Notes: generated from the letters alone by a model not told the origin. DNA of 7,677 nt from Firmicutes bacterium UBA4882 (GCA_002399265.1 DHDG01000053.1:1-7677), one strand, 5' to 3'; numbered from the stretch's first letter, positions 1-5,799 are shown. Made by a program: numbers and translations.

Positions 1-41
1 TAATCAGGGTGTCCGGCGTTCGAATCGCCGATGACCCACCA
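1..41 (+). tRNA. 3' part of a tRNA, probably tRNA-Lys (partial)
   Basis: Only the 3' half of the gene lies in the window. A five-base-pair T stem (14-18 with 26-30) encloses the canonical TTCGAAT loop. Then come the seven-base 3' acceptor strand (31-37), discriminator A38 and an encoded CCA (39-41). Counting back through a five-base variable loop and the anticodon-stem 3' strand (4-8), base 1 is anticodon position 36 (U), followed by AA. The tRNA therefore reads codons that start with A. The stretch TAATCAGG before the variable loop is typical of bacterial tRNA-Lys, so Lys (CUU or UUU) is most likely. The first two anticodon bases are outside the window, so the identity is an inference. That this is a tRNA is near certain. 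Confidence 0.9.
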
Positions 42-51
42 AGTAATGACG

Positions 52-83
52 CGGGTTTGGAGAATTACTCTGAACCCGTTTTT
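52..83 (+). terminator. Intrinsic terminator after the tRNA
   Basis: CGGGTT (52-57) pairs perfectly with AACCCG (73-78), and five T residues follow at once (79-83). The 15-base loop can form a small extra stem (GAG/CTC). It lies 10 bases after the tRNA CCA end, as expected for the end of a tRNA transcript. Confidence 0.75.
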
Positions 84-117
84 GCTGTTTGCCGACGTAA
101 ATATCTTTGGCCCTTTC

Positions 118-146
118 TAAAAAGCGTATCCCAACCGGGATACGCT
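118..146 (-). terminator. Intrinsic terminator of the lipoprotein gene
   Basis: A perfect ten-base-pair stem (123-132 with 137-146) has a four-base loop. Read on the minus strand it runs into a T tract (complement of the A run at 119-123). It starts about 45 bases past the stop codon of the minus-strand lipoprotein gene. The plus-strand side has only a weak T run (TCATTT), so it mainly serves the minus strand but may also back up the tRNA terminator. Confidence 0.75.
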
Positions 147-191
147 CATTTGCTCAACCAATGGCAGCAGTCGTTCGGCGGTGATCGTCAC

Positions 192-530
192 TTATGGTGA
201 CCAAGTGGCTGAATGGTGTGATATACTGACATCAGTAACATTCATGACGAATGGTTTGTTATATACGTAAGTCCGTGTGATTATCGAACCTTCGCCTATG
301 ATTTCATCAAAAGTCGGGCTTGCGGTCTGCTGGCCAGCGTCAGATTCGATCACGAAATAGACGGTGTAAGAAAGGATGTCCTTATTGCCTAAATTGGACA
401 TTCTATATTTGATTGATACAGAGCCGGCATTTTGAGACCAGCTTACGAGGGTGTGTTTGGAAAGCTCACAGCCGGTAAGGACCAGCAGCAAAACACAGAT
501 CACAATCAGAAGGAGTATTCTCTTTTTCAC
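192..530 (-). CDS. Small secreted lipoprotein of unknown function
   Basis: The product is 112 residues. The N-terminus has KKR at residues 2-4, a hydrophobic core to about residue 18 and a lipobox LTGC (18-21). This predicts export, lipid attachment at Cys21 and a membrane-anchored protein outside the cytoplasm. The rest (about 22-112) alternates short polar and beta-prone stretches, with a V-S-I-K-Y / S-N-L-G-N-K-D / Y-T-V-Y-F pattern like small Ig-like or FxLYD-type beta-sandwich domains; that fold is a guess. I chose the GTG start at 530 because a perfect AAAGGAGG lies seven bases upstream. The longer frame from the ATG at 548 would have to translate through this ribosome site and would push charged residues in front of the signal peptide. 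The gene stands alone, convergent with the tRNA and divergent from the helicase. No specific function is recognised. Confidence 0.82.
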   Translation of the reverse strand: MKKRILLLIVICVLLLVLTGCELSKHTLVSWSQNAGSVSIKYRMSNLGNKDILSYTVYFVIESDAGQQTASPTFDEIIGEGSIITRTYVYNKPFVMNVTDVSISHHSATWSP

Positions 531-537
531 ATTTGAC

Positions 538-545
538 CCTCCTTT
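538..545 (-). promoter_or_regulatory. Ribosome binding site that fixes the lipoprotein start
   Basis: AAAGGAGG on the minus strand is an almost complete match to the 16S anti-Shine-Dalgarno complement. It sits seven bases before GTG (528-530). It lies inside the longer frame opening at ATG 548, which has no comparable site, so it decides for the GTG start. Confidence 0.8.
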
Positions 546-548
546 CAT

Positions 549-855
549 AGAGTTTGCCGAAGGGTTTAAGCTGCAAAATCTCTAACAGAGAAGTCAAAAA
601 TCCAAACATGTCATGTACCCAATACCATATTATTATAAATATTTAAAATGATCAATGGGATTGTAAGTTTTTCGCGCTTTATAACAAAGGCAATGCCAGC
701 CAAAATAAAGGCTACTTCGTCAAAGAAGATGCAAGTGGCGCATTAGGTAAATATAAACGATGTTCTTTCAGGCCATTAAAGTGTAAAATAGGCATCAGGA
801 CGTGTGGTAGTCGCTTACATAGCGCAAATACATATGCATAAGCAAAGGATGGAAA
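549..855. other. Intergenic region between divergent lipoprotein and helicase genes
   Basis: About 300 bases with no supported gene. It holds the candidate minus-strand promoter at 627-655. For the helicase, AT-rich hexamers at 752-757 (TATAAA) and 784-789 (TAAAAT) could be -10 boxes, but neither has a convincing -35. A short hairpin (TCTCT/AGAGA, 579-591) lies in the lipoprotein leader. Two adjoining minus-strand open frames (712-867 and 611-742) might be remains of a gene; see the findings. The helicase could have a long 5' leader, as cold-inducible DEAD-box genes often do, but I see no recognisable leader structure. Confidence 0.5.
627..655 (-). promoter_or_regulatory. Candidate sigma-A promoter for the lipoprotein gene
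   Basis: On the minus strand, TTGATC (650-655) is separated by 17 bases from TAATAT (627-632). Both match the sigma-A consensus at four of six positions, in a very AT-rich stretch. This would give a leader of about 85-90 bases before the GTG start. The match is moderate and nothing else supports it. Confidence 0.35.
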
Positions 856-2370
856 ATGGATAATACTTTATTTACGAGCCTAAACCTGTCAAAAGAAGTG
901 CAAAAAGCGATTGCTGATATGGGCTTTGAAGAAGCGACGCCTATTCAATCCCAAGCAATTCCGCCCATCATGGAAGGCCGGGATGTAGTCGGGCAAGCAC
1001 AGACTGGAACTGGCAAAACAAGCGCTTTTGGCATTCCGGCTGTTGAAATGATCAGCACCCAGGAAGAGTTCATTCAGGCACTGGTGCTATGTCCAACAAG
1101 AGAACTGGCGATTCAGATTGCCCAGGAAGTCACCAATATCGCGAAATACAAAAAGGGTCTAAGAATACTGCCTATCTATGGAGGGCAGCCCATTGAGCGG
1201 CAACTGTTTGCGCTAAAGAAGCGCCCGCAGATTATTATCGGAACACCCGGCCGGGTGATGGATCATTTAAGGCGCCGGACCCTCAAATTCGGTGAACTAA
1301 AAATGATTGTACTGGACGAAGCCGATGAGATGCTGAACATGGGCTTCCGGGAAGATATTGACGTGATCTTGAAAGAGGTGCCGACTGAAAGACAGACCAT
1401 TCTTTTTTCAGCCACAATCCCACAGGAAATCATGGAGTTGACCGCCAGTTATCAAAAAGACCCGGTGGTTATTAAAACAGCCCATAAAGAACTGACGGTA
1501 CCCGCCATTGAGCAGTATTATCTGGAAGTACGTGAGCCCAATAAACCCGAGGTTTTGTCCCGGATAATTGACGCGGAACATATCAAGCTGTCTCTGGTTT
1601 TCTGTAATACCAAAAAGCGCGTGGATGAATTGGCGTTAGTAATGCAATCACGCGGCTATATGGTTGAAGCACTGCATGGCGATATGAATCAGTCTCAGCG
1701 GGACCGGGTCATGGCTCGCTTCCGGCAGGGGAATATTGAAATGCTAATTGCCACCGATGTGGCTGCCCGCGGTTTGGATGTCAATAATGTTGAAGCCGTG
1801 TTTAATTATGATATTCCGAAAGATGAAGAGTATTATGTACATCGGATCGGACGTACAGGTAGAGCCGGTAAGACCGGAACATCCTATACCTTCGTTGCGG
1901 GGCGCGAAATTTATCGGTTAAGGGATATTCAGCGTTTCACAAAGTCTAATATTAAGTTGATGAAGCCGCCTTCTCTGATTGATATCGAAGAGACTAAGGT
2001 CCGGGGGATTTATGATGGCGTGAAAAGTATTTTGGCGAGCGGCCAATTGGATCGCTATGTCTCTTATATCGAAAAGATGATGGAAGAAGCAGCTGTAGCC
2101 GGGGTGCGTGAAAACGAGGCCACTTCACTGGACATGGCAGCTGCGCTGCTGAAGATGGTCATCGGCCAAAACCAGAGCGACTTGTCAGATAACATTTCAG
2201 CCGCGGCGACAGCAACGGCAACAGCAACGACAACAAGAACAGGAACGGAGGGGCGTAGAAGGCCGGCCCCCAATCCCGGTCGCGGTCAGTCGAATCAGGG
2301 ACGCGGTCAATTCAGAAGAGCGTCCGGCACCGGCCGATCGGCAAAACGCAATCCAGCCAGGCCACACTAA
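856..2370 (+). CDS. cshA: ATP-dependent DEAD-box RNA helicase, CshA-like
   Basis: The 504-residue protein has every superfamily 2 DEAD-box motif in order: Q motif (Phe6 to Gln31), motif I AQTGTGKT (48-55), Ia PTREL (80-84), GG (109-110), Ib TPGR (130-133), motif II DEAD (154-157), III SAT (185-187), IV around LVFCNTK (247-253), V ATDVAARGLD (299-308) and VI HRIGRTGRAG (329-338). It should unwind RNA duplexes using ATP in ribosome assembly and mRNA turnover. In Firmicutes, CshA works with the degradosome and at low temperature. After the helicase core come a C-terminal domain (about 365-445), an Ala/Thr repeat linker (451-464) and a basic tail with R-G-Q repeats (465-504), presumably binding RNA. 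Length is close to Bacillus CshA (about 490). AAAGGA (844-849) precedes the ATG by six bases. The family is certain; the CshA rather than DeaD name is inferred from overall similarity and lineage. Confidence 0.96.
   Translation: MDNTLFTSLNLSKEVQKAIADMGFEEATPIQSQAIPPIMEGRDVVGQAQTGTGKTSAFGIPAVEMISTQEEFIQALVLCPTRELAIQIAQEVTNIAKYKKGLRILPIYGGQPIERQLFALKKRPQIIIGTPGRVMDHLRRRTLKFGELKMIVLDEADEMLNMGFREDIDVILKEVPTERQTILFSATIPQEIMELTASYQKDPVVIKTAHKELTVPAIEQYYLEVREPNKPEVLSRIIDAEHIKLSLVFCNTKKRVDELALVMQSRGYMVEALHGDMNQSQRDRVMARFRQGNIEMLIATDVAARGLDVNNVEAVFNYDIPKDEEYYVHRIGRTGRAGKTGTSYTFVAGREIYRLRDIQRFTKSNIKLMKPPSLIDIEETKVRGIYDGVKSILASGQLDRYVSYIEKMMEEAAVAGVRENEATSLDMAAALLKMVIGQNQSDLSDNISAAATATATATTTRTGTEGRRRPAPNPGRGQSNQGRGQFRRASGTGRSAKRNPARPH
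2206..2247 (+). repeat. Hexanucleotide repeat inside the helicase gene
   Basis: Seven imperfect six-base units of the type GCAACR encode residues 451-464, alternating Ala and Thr then Thr/Arg/Gly. The period of six keeps the reading frame when units are gained or lost. The stretch forms a low-complexity linker between the helicase C-terminal domain and the basic tail. Confidence 0.7.
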
Positions 2371-2401
2371 ATTACGTCGCGCGGACTGCTGATAAATGGG
2401 G

Positions 2402-2430
2402 GATTTCACTTGAACATTTCAAATGAAATC
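2402..2430. repeat. 29-base imperfect inverted repeat upstream of the hydrolase gene
   Basis: GATTTCA (2402-2408) and TTGAA (2410-2414) face TTCAA (2418-2422) and TGAAATC (2424-2430) around a three-base centre. The single mismatch is C2409 with A2423. It lies 31 bases after the helicase stop and about 40 bases before the -10 box of the hydrolase gene. No T run follows on either strand, so it is not a classical intrinsic terminator. An operator, a stem protecting the helicase mRNA end, or a weak terminator are all possible. Confidence 0.6.
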
Positions 2431-2445
2431 AACAATCTTGGCGGA

Positions 2446-2473
2446 TTCCTACTCAGCAAAACACCTGTATAAT
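2446..2473 (+). promoter_or_regulatory. Candidate promoter of the alpha/beta hydrolase gene
   Basis: A perfect TATAAT (2468-2473) stands 40 bases before the TTG start. The best -35 at suitable spacing is weak (TTCCTA, 2446-2451, 16-base spacer), so an activator may be needed or the -10 alone may be fortuitous. Confidence 0.45.
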
Positions 2474-2513
2474 GTACTAAGATAGACACAAGTGCGCAGA
2501 GAGAGGGATTATA

Positions 2514-3602
2514 TTGGAAACTACAAGTGTCGTTCACAAAGAAAGGAGTGCTGCTAAAATTATCTTATGGGTAGCGGTATTTTTGGTGTTTTTCATAGTG
2601 GTAGCATTCTTCCTTGTTAACAATTTGTACAGCAAATCATTTGCCAGGTATGACAGACCAGAGCCATCGTATTCCGGCTTTATCCGGTTTAGTGACGTGG
2701 CTGACAAAATGGATATTACGGAAGTGCAATTTCCGTCCGGTCCCAATACACTGGCTGGCTACATCTTTGGCTCAGAAAACAATAAAGGGCTGGTCGTCAT
2801 TGCCCATGGCCTGGGTGGTGGCGCCGAGAGCTATCTGTCAGATACGATGTATTTCGTTGAGCAAGGCTGGTGCGTGTTTTCCTATGACTGCACCGGCAGC
2901 CATGCCAGTGAAGGCAAAAATACACGTGGATTGCCGCAATCCGCGATCGATCTGGACGCTGCCTTGACCTATGTGGCCAGTAATGACACCTTGAACCATT
3001 TGCCGATTATGCTTTACGGTCATAGCTGGGGTGGCTACGCCGTTACCGCAGTTTTAAATTATGATCACAAGATTAACGCCGTGGCCAGTATTGCTGGCTA
3101 CAATGCGCCGATTGAAATTTTGGTGGAACAAGCCCGCAATAGGATTGGGTTTTTTGCCTATGTCGCCTATCCAGTTGAGTGGGCTTACCAAAAGATGCTT
3201 TTTGGTAGTGCAGCCGACCTGACAGCCGTCGATGGCATCAACAATACCGAAACAGCGGTGCTGATCATTCATGGCACTGAGGATCAAGCAATATCATATA
3301 GCGGTGCCGCCATCATTGCGCACCGCGATGAAATTACGAACCCCAATGTCATATATAAATCCTGTAGCGCTGAAAATCAAAACGGGCATAGCAGCCTCTT
3401 CCGTTCTACAGCTGCCACGGCTTATATTGATGAAAAGAACGCTGAGTATAAGCAGATCTATGATCAATGGAAAAAGAAAATACCAGACGACGTAAAAGCT
3501 CAATACTACGCCAATGTCGACAGGCAGCTTACTTCCGAACTGGATGCGGATTTTATGAATGAAGTCAACGAGTTCTTCGAGCAAAACCTGATCATAGAAT
3601 AG
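2514..3602 (+). CDS. Membrane-anchored alpha/beta hydrolase (serine esterase/peptidase-like)
   Basis: The 362-residue protein starts with a short basic stretch (about 8-15) and one membrane segment (16-36), then an extracytoplasmic alpha/beta hydrolase domain. The motifs fit the fold: AHGLGGG (97-103) for the oxyanion hole, the nucleophile elbow GHSWGG (169-174) with Ser171, the acid Asp257 in GTEDQ, and His292 in NGHSS. YDCTGSHASEG (124-134) resembles the strand-4 loop of S9-peptidase-like and BAAT-type hydrolases. Residues 305-362 form a charged helical C-terminal extension. The substrate cannot be read from the sequence; an ester, amide or small peptide outside the membrane is likely. The start is TTG 2514, with GAGG (2503-2506) seven bases upstream. 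The internal AAAGGAG near 2540 precedes no usual start codon in frame, and starting there would remove the basic residues before the membrane segment. It is probably transcribed alone. Confidence 0.9.
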   Translation: METTSVVHKERSAAKIILWVAVFLVFFIVVAFFLVNNLYSKSFARYDRPEPSYSGFIRFSDVADKMDITEVQFPSGPNTLAGYIFGSENNKGLVVIAHGLGGGAESYLSDTMYFVEQGWCVFSYDCTGSHASEGKNTRGLPQSAIDLDAALTYVASNDTLNHLPIMLYGHSWGGYAVTAVLNYDHKINAVASIAGYNAPIEILVEQARNRIGFFAYVAYPVEWAYQKMLFGSAADLTAVDGINNTETAVLIIHGTEDQAISYSGAAIIAHRDEITNPNVIYKSCSAENQNGHSSLFRSTAATAYIDEKNAEYKQIYDQWKKKIPDDVKAQYYANVDRQLTSELDADFMNEVNEFFEQNLIIE

Positions 3603-3604
3603 CC

Positions 3605-3628
3605 GGCATCAGGGCGGTAGTTGATGTC
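3605..3628 (+). terminator. Weak hairpin between convergent genes
   Basis: GGCATCA (3605-3611) pairs with TGATGTC (3622-3628), including one G-U pair, around a ten-base loop. It starts three bases after the hydrolase stop and touches the stop codon of the facing LigB-like gene. Only a poor T run (AGTATTT) follows, so termination is likely weak. Confidence 0.28.
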
Positions 3629-4463
3629 AGTATTTACGAACTTCATAGGAAGCACATAGCATACCAAAATAAGTCGGTACCTGATATGATAGTAGTCTAC
3701 CTTGCATCGACACTTCCAGCGTGGCTCCATAAAGTACTAACATTTGCCATAGACTATCCGGTTTGGCTGATGCAACGAGTCCAGGATCCAGCTTTAACAG
3801 ATGTTCGAGATGACCGTCTCGCACAATCTCCTGCATGGCGGCATCGTATAAAGCCGCTGCCGGATCAAAGCCATAAGGTCCCTCGGCATGATGGGCATGG
3901 GCTTGATCGGCGCTGGCGATCAAGGCGACCTTATGTCCGCATTGTTCAGCTTTGCGGGCTATTATGCGGCCCAAGGTGACGAGATCGGTAAGCGGGATGG
4001 TGCGGCACGGTCCTATTAAGACTTTGGGTTTGCGATCCCAGTGGGCTCCCATAAACCATAAGGGGATCAGAGCACCCCAATCGAGCTGAAACCGCGATGC
4101 CGGTCCTTCCAAGGCACCAAAAAGAGCCCCAACTACCGGAAGATTGTGGGAGCGTGCTTCCTGCAAGATTTGTTCGGCCAATAACCGGTCACATACAAAT
4201 TCGGCTTCGACCCGCCCGCCATTTTCCTCAAGGGCTCCACTGGTGTAATCCGTTGTCACAATGCTAATGGCAGTATCGAGCCGCAAGCCATGCGGAGTCA
4301 CGACCACAATGGTATCAGGTGCAGAAGCAGCCATGTTCCGGCCAAGTTCTTCCAGGGCGCTGCGAGTCAGCGCAACCTGATCAAAATGAGATCCGGCCAG
4401 AGCAGGGATTAGTTCACTGCCGTGTGGCGCTATGCAGGCGTAAACCAAACCAGTAGATTTCAT
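3627..4463 (-). CDS. LigB-fold protein, class III extradiol dioxygenase / Memo-like family
   Basis: The 278-residue protein fits the LigB superfamily found in extradiol dioxygenases, Memo and the LigB-like half of bacterial AMMECR1-associated proteins. Family landmarks are APHG (12-15, His14), TPHG (56-59, His58), LDWGALIPLWF (127-137), IASADQAH (182-189, His189), GPYGFDP (195-201) and the closing LLSYQVP (257-263). His14 and His58 match the metal ligands of the family. In relatives I recall, the third landmark reads D-H-G-T-x-x-P-L; here the His is Trp129, so ring-cleavage activity is doubtful. Known family roles range from aromatic ring cleavage to a protein modification system with a radical SAM partner, but neither an AMMECR1 nor a radical SAM gene is in this window. 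The start is ATG 4463, with GGGGTG five bases upstream. The open frame runs 35 codons further up to 4568, but that part lacks a ribosome site and family similarity. Exact function unknown. Confidence 0.85.
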   Translation of the reverse strand: MKSTGLVYACIAPHGSELIPALAGSHFDQVALTRSALEELGRNMAASAPDTIVVVTPHGLRLDTAISIVTTDYTSGALEENGGRVEAEFVCDRLLAEQILQEARSHNLPVVGALFGALEGPASRFQLDWGALIPLWFMGAHWDRKPKVLIGPCRTIPLTDLVTLGRIIARKAEQCGHKVALIASADQAHAHHAEGPYGFDPAAALYDAAMQEIVRDGHLEHLLKLDPGLVASAKPDSLWQMLVLYGATLEVSMQGRLLSYQVPTYFGMLCASYEVRKY

Positions 4464-4512
4464 AATAACACCCCAAGAAAACAATATCATAGGCGGGCGG
4501 AGCTGGCAATGA

Positions 4513-4548
4513 ACAATACAGATAGCGTTGTTTTGTGATACAATACAG
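4513..4548. repeat. Nine-base direct repeat in the divergent promoter region
   Basis: ACAATACAG occurs at 4513-4521 and again at 4540-4548, 27 bases apart start to start. The second copy coincides with candidate -10 boxes on both strands. It could be a pair of regulator binding sites, or simply duplicated promoter elements. Confidence 0.45.
4536..4544 (+). promoter_or_regulatory. Candidate extended -10 promoter of the CDF operon
   Basis: TGATACAAT is an extended -10 (TGn followed by TACAAT, five of six to consensus). It is 64 bases before the TTG start of the transporter gene. No good -35 is present, which extended -10 promoters tolerate. It would give a leader of roughly 57 bases. Confidence 0.4.
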
Positions 4549-4568
4549 TTTAATGGATTAGATCGCAA
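4540..4568 (-). promoter_or_regulatory. Candidate promoter of the LigB-like gene
   Basis: On the minus strand, TTGCGA (4563-4568) and TATTGT (4540-4545) are 17 bases apart and each match consensus at four of six positions. The leader to ATG 4463 would be about 70 bases. The -10 overlaps the plus-strand -10, so the two promoters would compete for polymerase. Confidence 0.35.
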
Positions 4569-4593
4569 AAAAAAGGTCCAAAGGCGGATCTAA
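4558..4593 (+). promoter_or_regulatory. Leader hairpin just before the CDF ribosome site
   Basis: TTAGATC (4558-4564) pairs perfectly with GATCTAA (4587-4593) around a 22-base loop containing eight A residues. The 3' arm ends at the start of the AAAGGCAGG region that serves as ribosome site for TTG 4608. The stem could influence translation, or the DNA palindrome could bind a regulator. It is not a recognisable riboswitch. Confidence 0.4.
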
Positions 4594-4607
4594 AGGCAGG
4601 TTTTAGC

Positions 4608-5798
4608 TTGACTGACTTTTTAATTAAGCTGTTTGTGAAAGATTATCAAAAGACATCGGAGGCGTCTGTTCGTCAGCGTTATGGCAAATTTGCCGGAGCG
4701 GTCGGCATCGTCTCTAACCTGGCGCTCTTTGTGATCAAAATCACCGCCGGTGTTATTTTTAACAGCATCGCCATTACAGCTGATGCTATTAACAACTTAT
4801 CTGACTCCGGCTCATCTTTAGTTACGCTGTTGGGCTTCAAGCTTTCCGGAAAACCGGCCGATAAACAGCATCCTTATGGTCACGCGCGCATGGAGTATCT
4901 CTCCGGCTTAATTGTCTCGTTTCTGGTGCTATTTTTGGGACTCCAGCTGGTTAAGAGCTCTGTGGAGAAAATTATTAACCCGCAGGATACACAATTTACG
5001 TTGCTGACCTTGGCAACTCTCGTTGTTGCTATCCTGATCAAGCTCTGGCAATCTCTATTTTATCGTAAAATCAGTCGCCTCATTGATTCTACAGCACTGC
5101 TGGCATCCGCCGCTGATAGCCGCAGCGATATTTGGGCGACCTCTGCTGTATTGGTGGCGGCCCTAATCTCCCAATTTACCGGACATAATCTGGACGGCTA
5201 TATGGGTGTCGGGGTGGCGCTATTGATCATATATACCGGTGCGCAATTAGTCAGGGATACTAGCAGCCCTTTGCTCGGCATGGCGCCCTCCAGGGAAATG
5301 GTTGATGGCATCTACCGTAAGATACTAAGCTATGAGGGCATTATTGGACTACATGACTTGCGGGTGCACAACTATGGCGCGTCGCAATACTTTGCCTCGG
5401 TACATTGTGAAGTGCCGGCTTCTCAGGATATTATGGTGAGTCATGATATTATTGATAATATTGAACGCGATTTCTTAAAAGAGCAGGGAATCCATATGGT
5501 TATTCATCTTGACCCGGTTGTCACCAATGATGCAAAAACCAATGCCCTTTGCCAGCAGGTGCAAGAAATCGTTATGGCGATTGCACCAGAAATAAGCATG
5601 CATGATTTTAGGGTGGTCTGGGGTGTTAGTCACACCAATCTGATATTCGATATTGTAGTGCCATTCGGTTTGTACCGGGATGATGATGACATTGTCAATG
5701 CAATTACCGAAAAGGTTTATCAGATTGATTCGGCCTACAATTCAGTGATTACAGTGGATCATCAGTATGTTCCGGATGCGTCGGACGTGGGTATTTAA
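4608..5798 (+). CDS. Cation diffusion facilitator transporter, predicted Mn2+ exporter
   Basis: The 396-residue membrane protein belongs to the CDF family, which exports divalent metals in exchange for protons. Six membrane segments fit residues about 28-218. Aligning by eye with E. coli FieF, the transport site is N62-x-x-x-D66 in TM2 and D170-x-x-x-D174 in TM5. The second His/Asp cluster DKQHPYGH (85-92) is in the TM2-TM3 loop. FieF has D-x-x-x-D and H-x-x-x-D; Asn/Asp plus Asp/Asp is the pattern of MntE-type manganese exporters, so Mn2+ is the most likely substrate. The usual cytoplasmic dimerisation domain (about 230-303) is followed by a second, similar domain (about 312-388), making the protein roughly 90 residues longer than FieF. 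The start is TTG, with GGCAGG (4595-4600) seven bases upstream. The downstream cyclase starts one base after this stop, so it is the first gene of a probable operon. Confidence 0.93.
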   Translation: MTDFLIKLFVKDYQKTSEASVRQRYGKFAGAVGIVSNLALFVIKITAGVIFNSIAITADAINNLSDSGSSLVTLLGFKLSGKPADKQHPYGHARMEYLSGLIVSFLVLFLGLQLVKSSVEKIINPQDTQFTLLTLATLVVAILIKLWQSLFYRKISRLIDSTALLASAADSRSDIWATSAVLVAALISQFTGHNLDGYMGVGVALLIIYTGAQLVRDTSSPLLGMAPSREMVDGIYRKILSYEGIIGLHDLRVHNYGASQYFASVHCEVPASQDIMVSHDIIDNIERDFLKEQGIHMVIHLDPVVTNDAKTNALCQQVQEIVMAIAPEISMHDFRVVWGVSHTNLIFDIVVPFGLYRDDDDIVNAITEKVYQIDSAYNSVITVDHQYVPDASDVGI

Positions 5799-5799
5799 G

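Noticed and set aside
1..191. tRNA 3' end as an integration site for a mobile element
   Set aside because: No integrase, no second copy of the tRNA 3' end and no mobile genes follow within the window.
648..746. 32-codon plus-strand frame starting at ATG 648
   Set aside because: No ribosome site precedes it, and the internal ATG at 693 has AAAGG only two bases away, too close to work. Composition gives no support.
849..863. Four-codon frame ATG 849 to TAA 863 overlapping the helicase start
   Set aside because: It lies in the ribosome-site region of the helicase and has no upstream ribosome site of its own; chance overlap is enough to explain it.
2614..2967. Plus-strand open frame of 117 codons inside the hydrolase gene
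   Set aside because: It is a different frame of the same strand as the hydrolase, whose motifs are intact; its translation looks random.
3686..3979. Plus-strand open frame of 97 codons opposite the LigB-like gene
   Set aside because: It lies wholly antisense to a gene with clear family motifs, has no ribosome site and shows no recognisable domain.
4464..4568. 35-codon N-terminal extension of the LigB-like gene
   Set aside because: It crosses the candidate promoters and has no ribosome site; family similarity begins at the Met coded at 4463.
4545..4607. Manganese riboswitch (yybP-ykoY) before the CDF gene
   Set aside because: The leader is about 57 bases and shows only a simple hairpin, lacking the conserved riboswitch loops.
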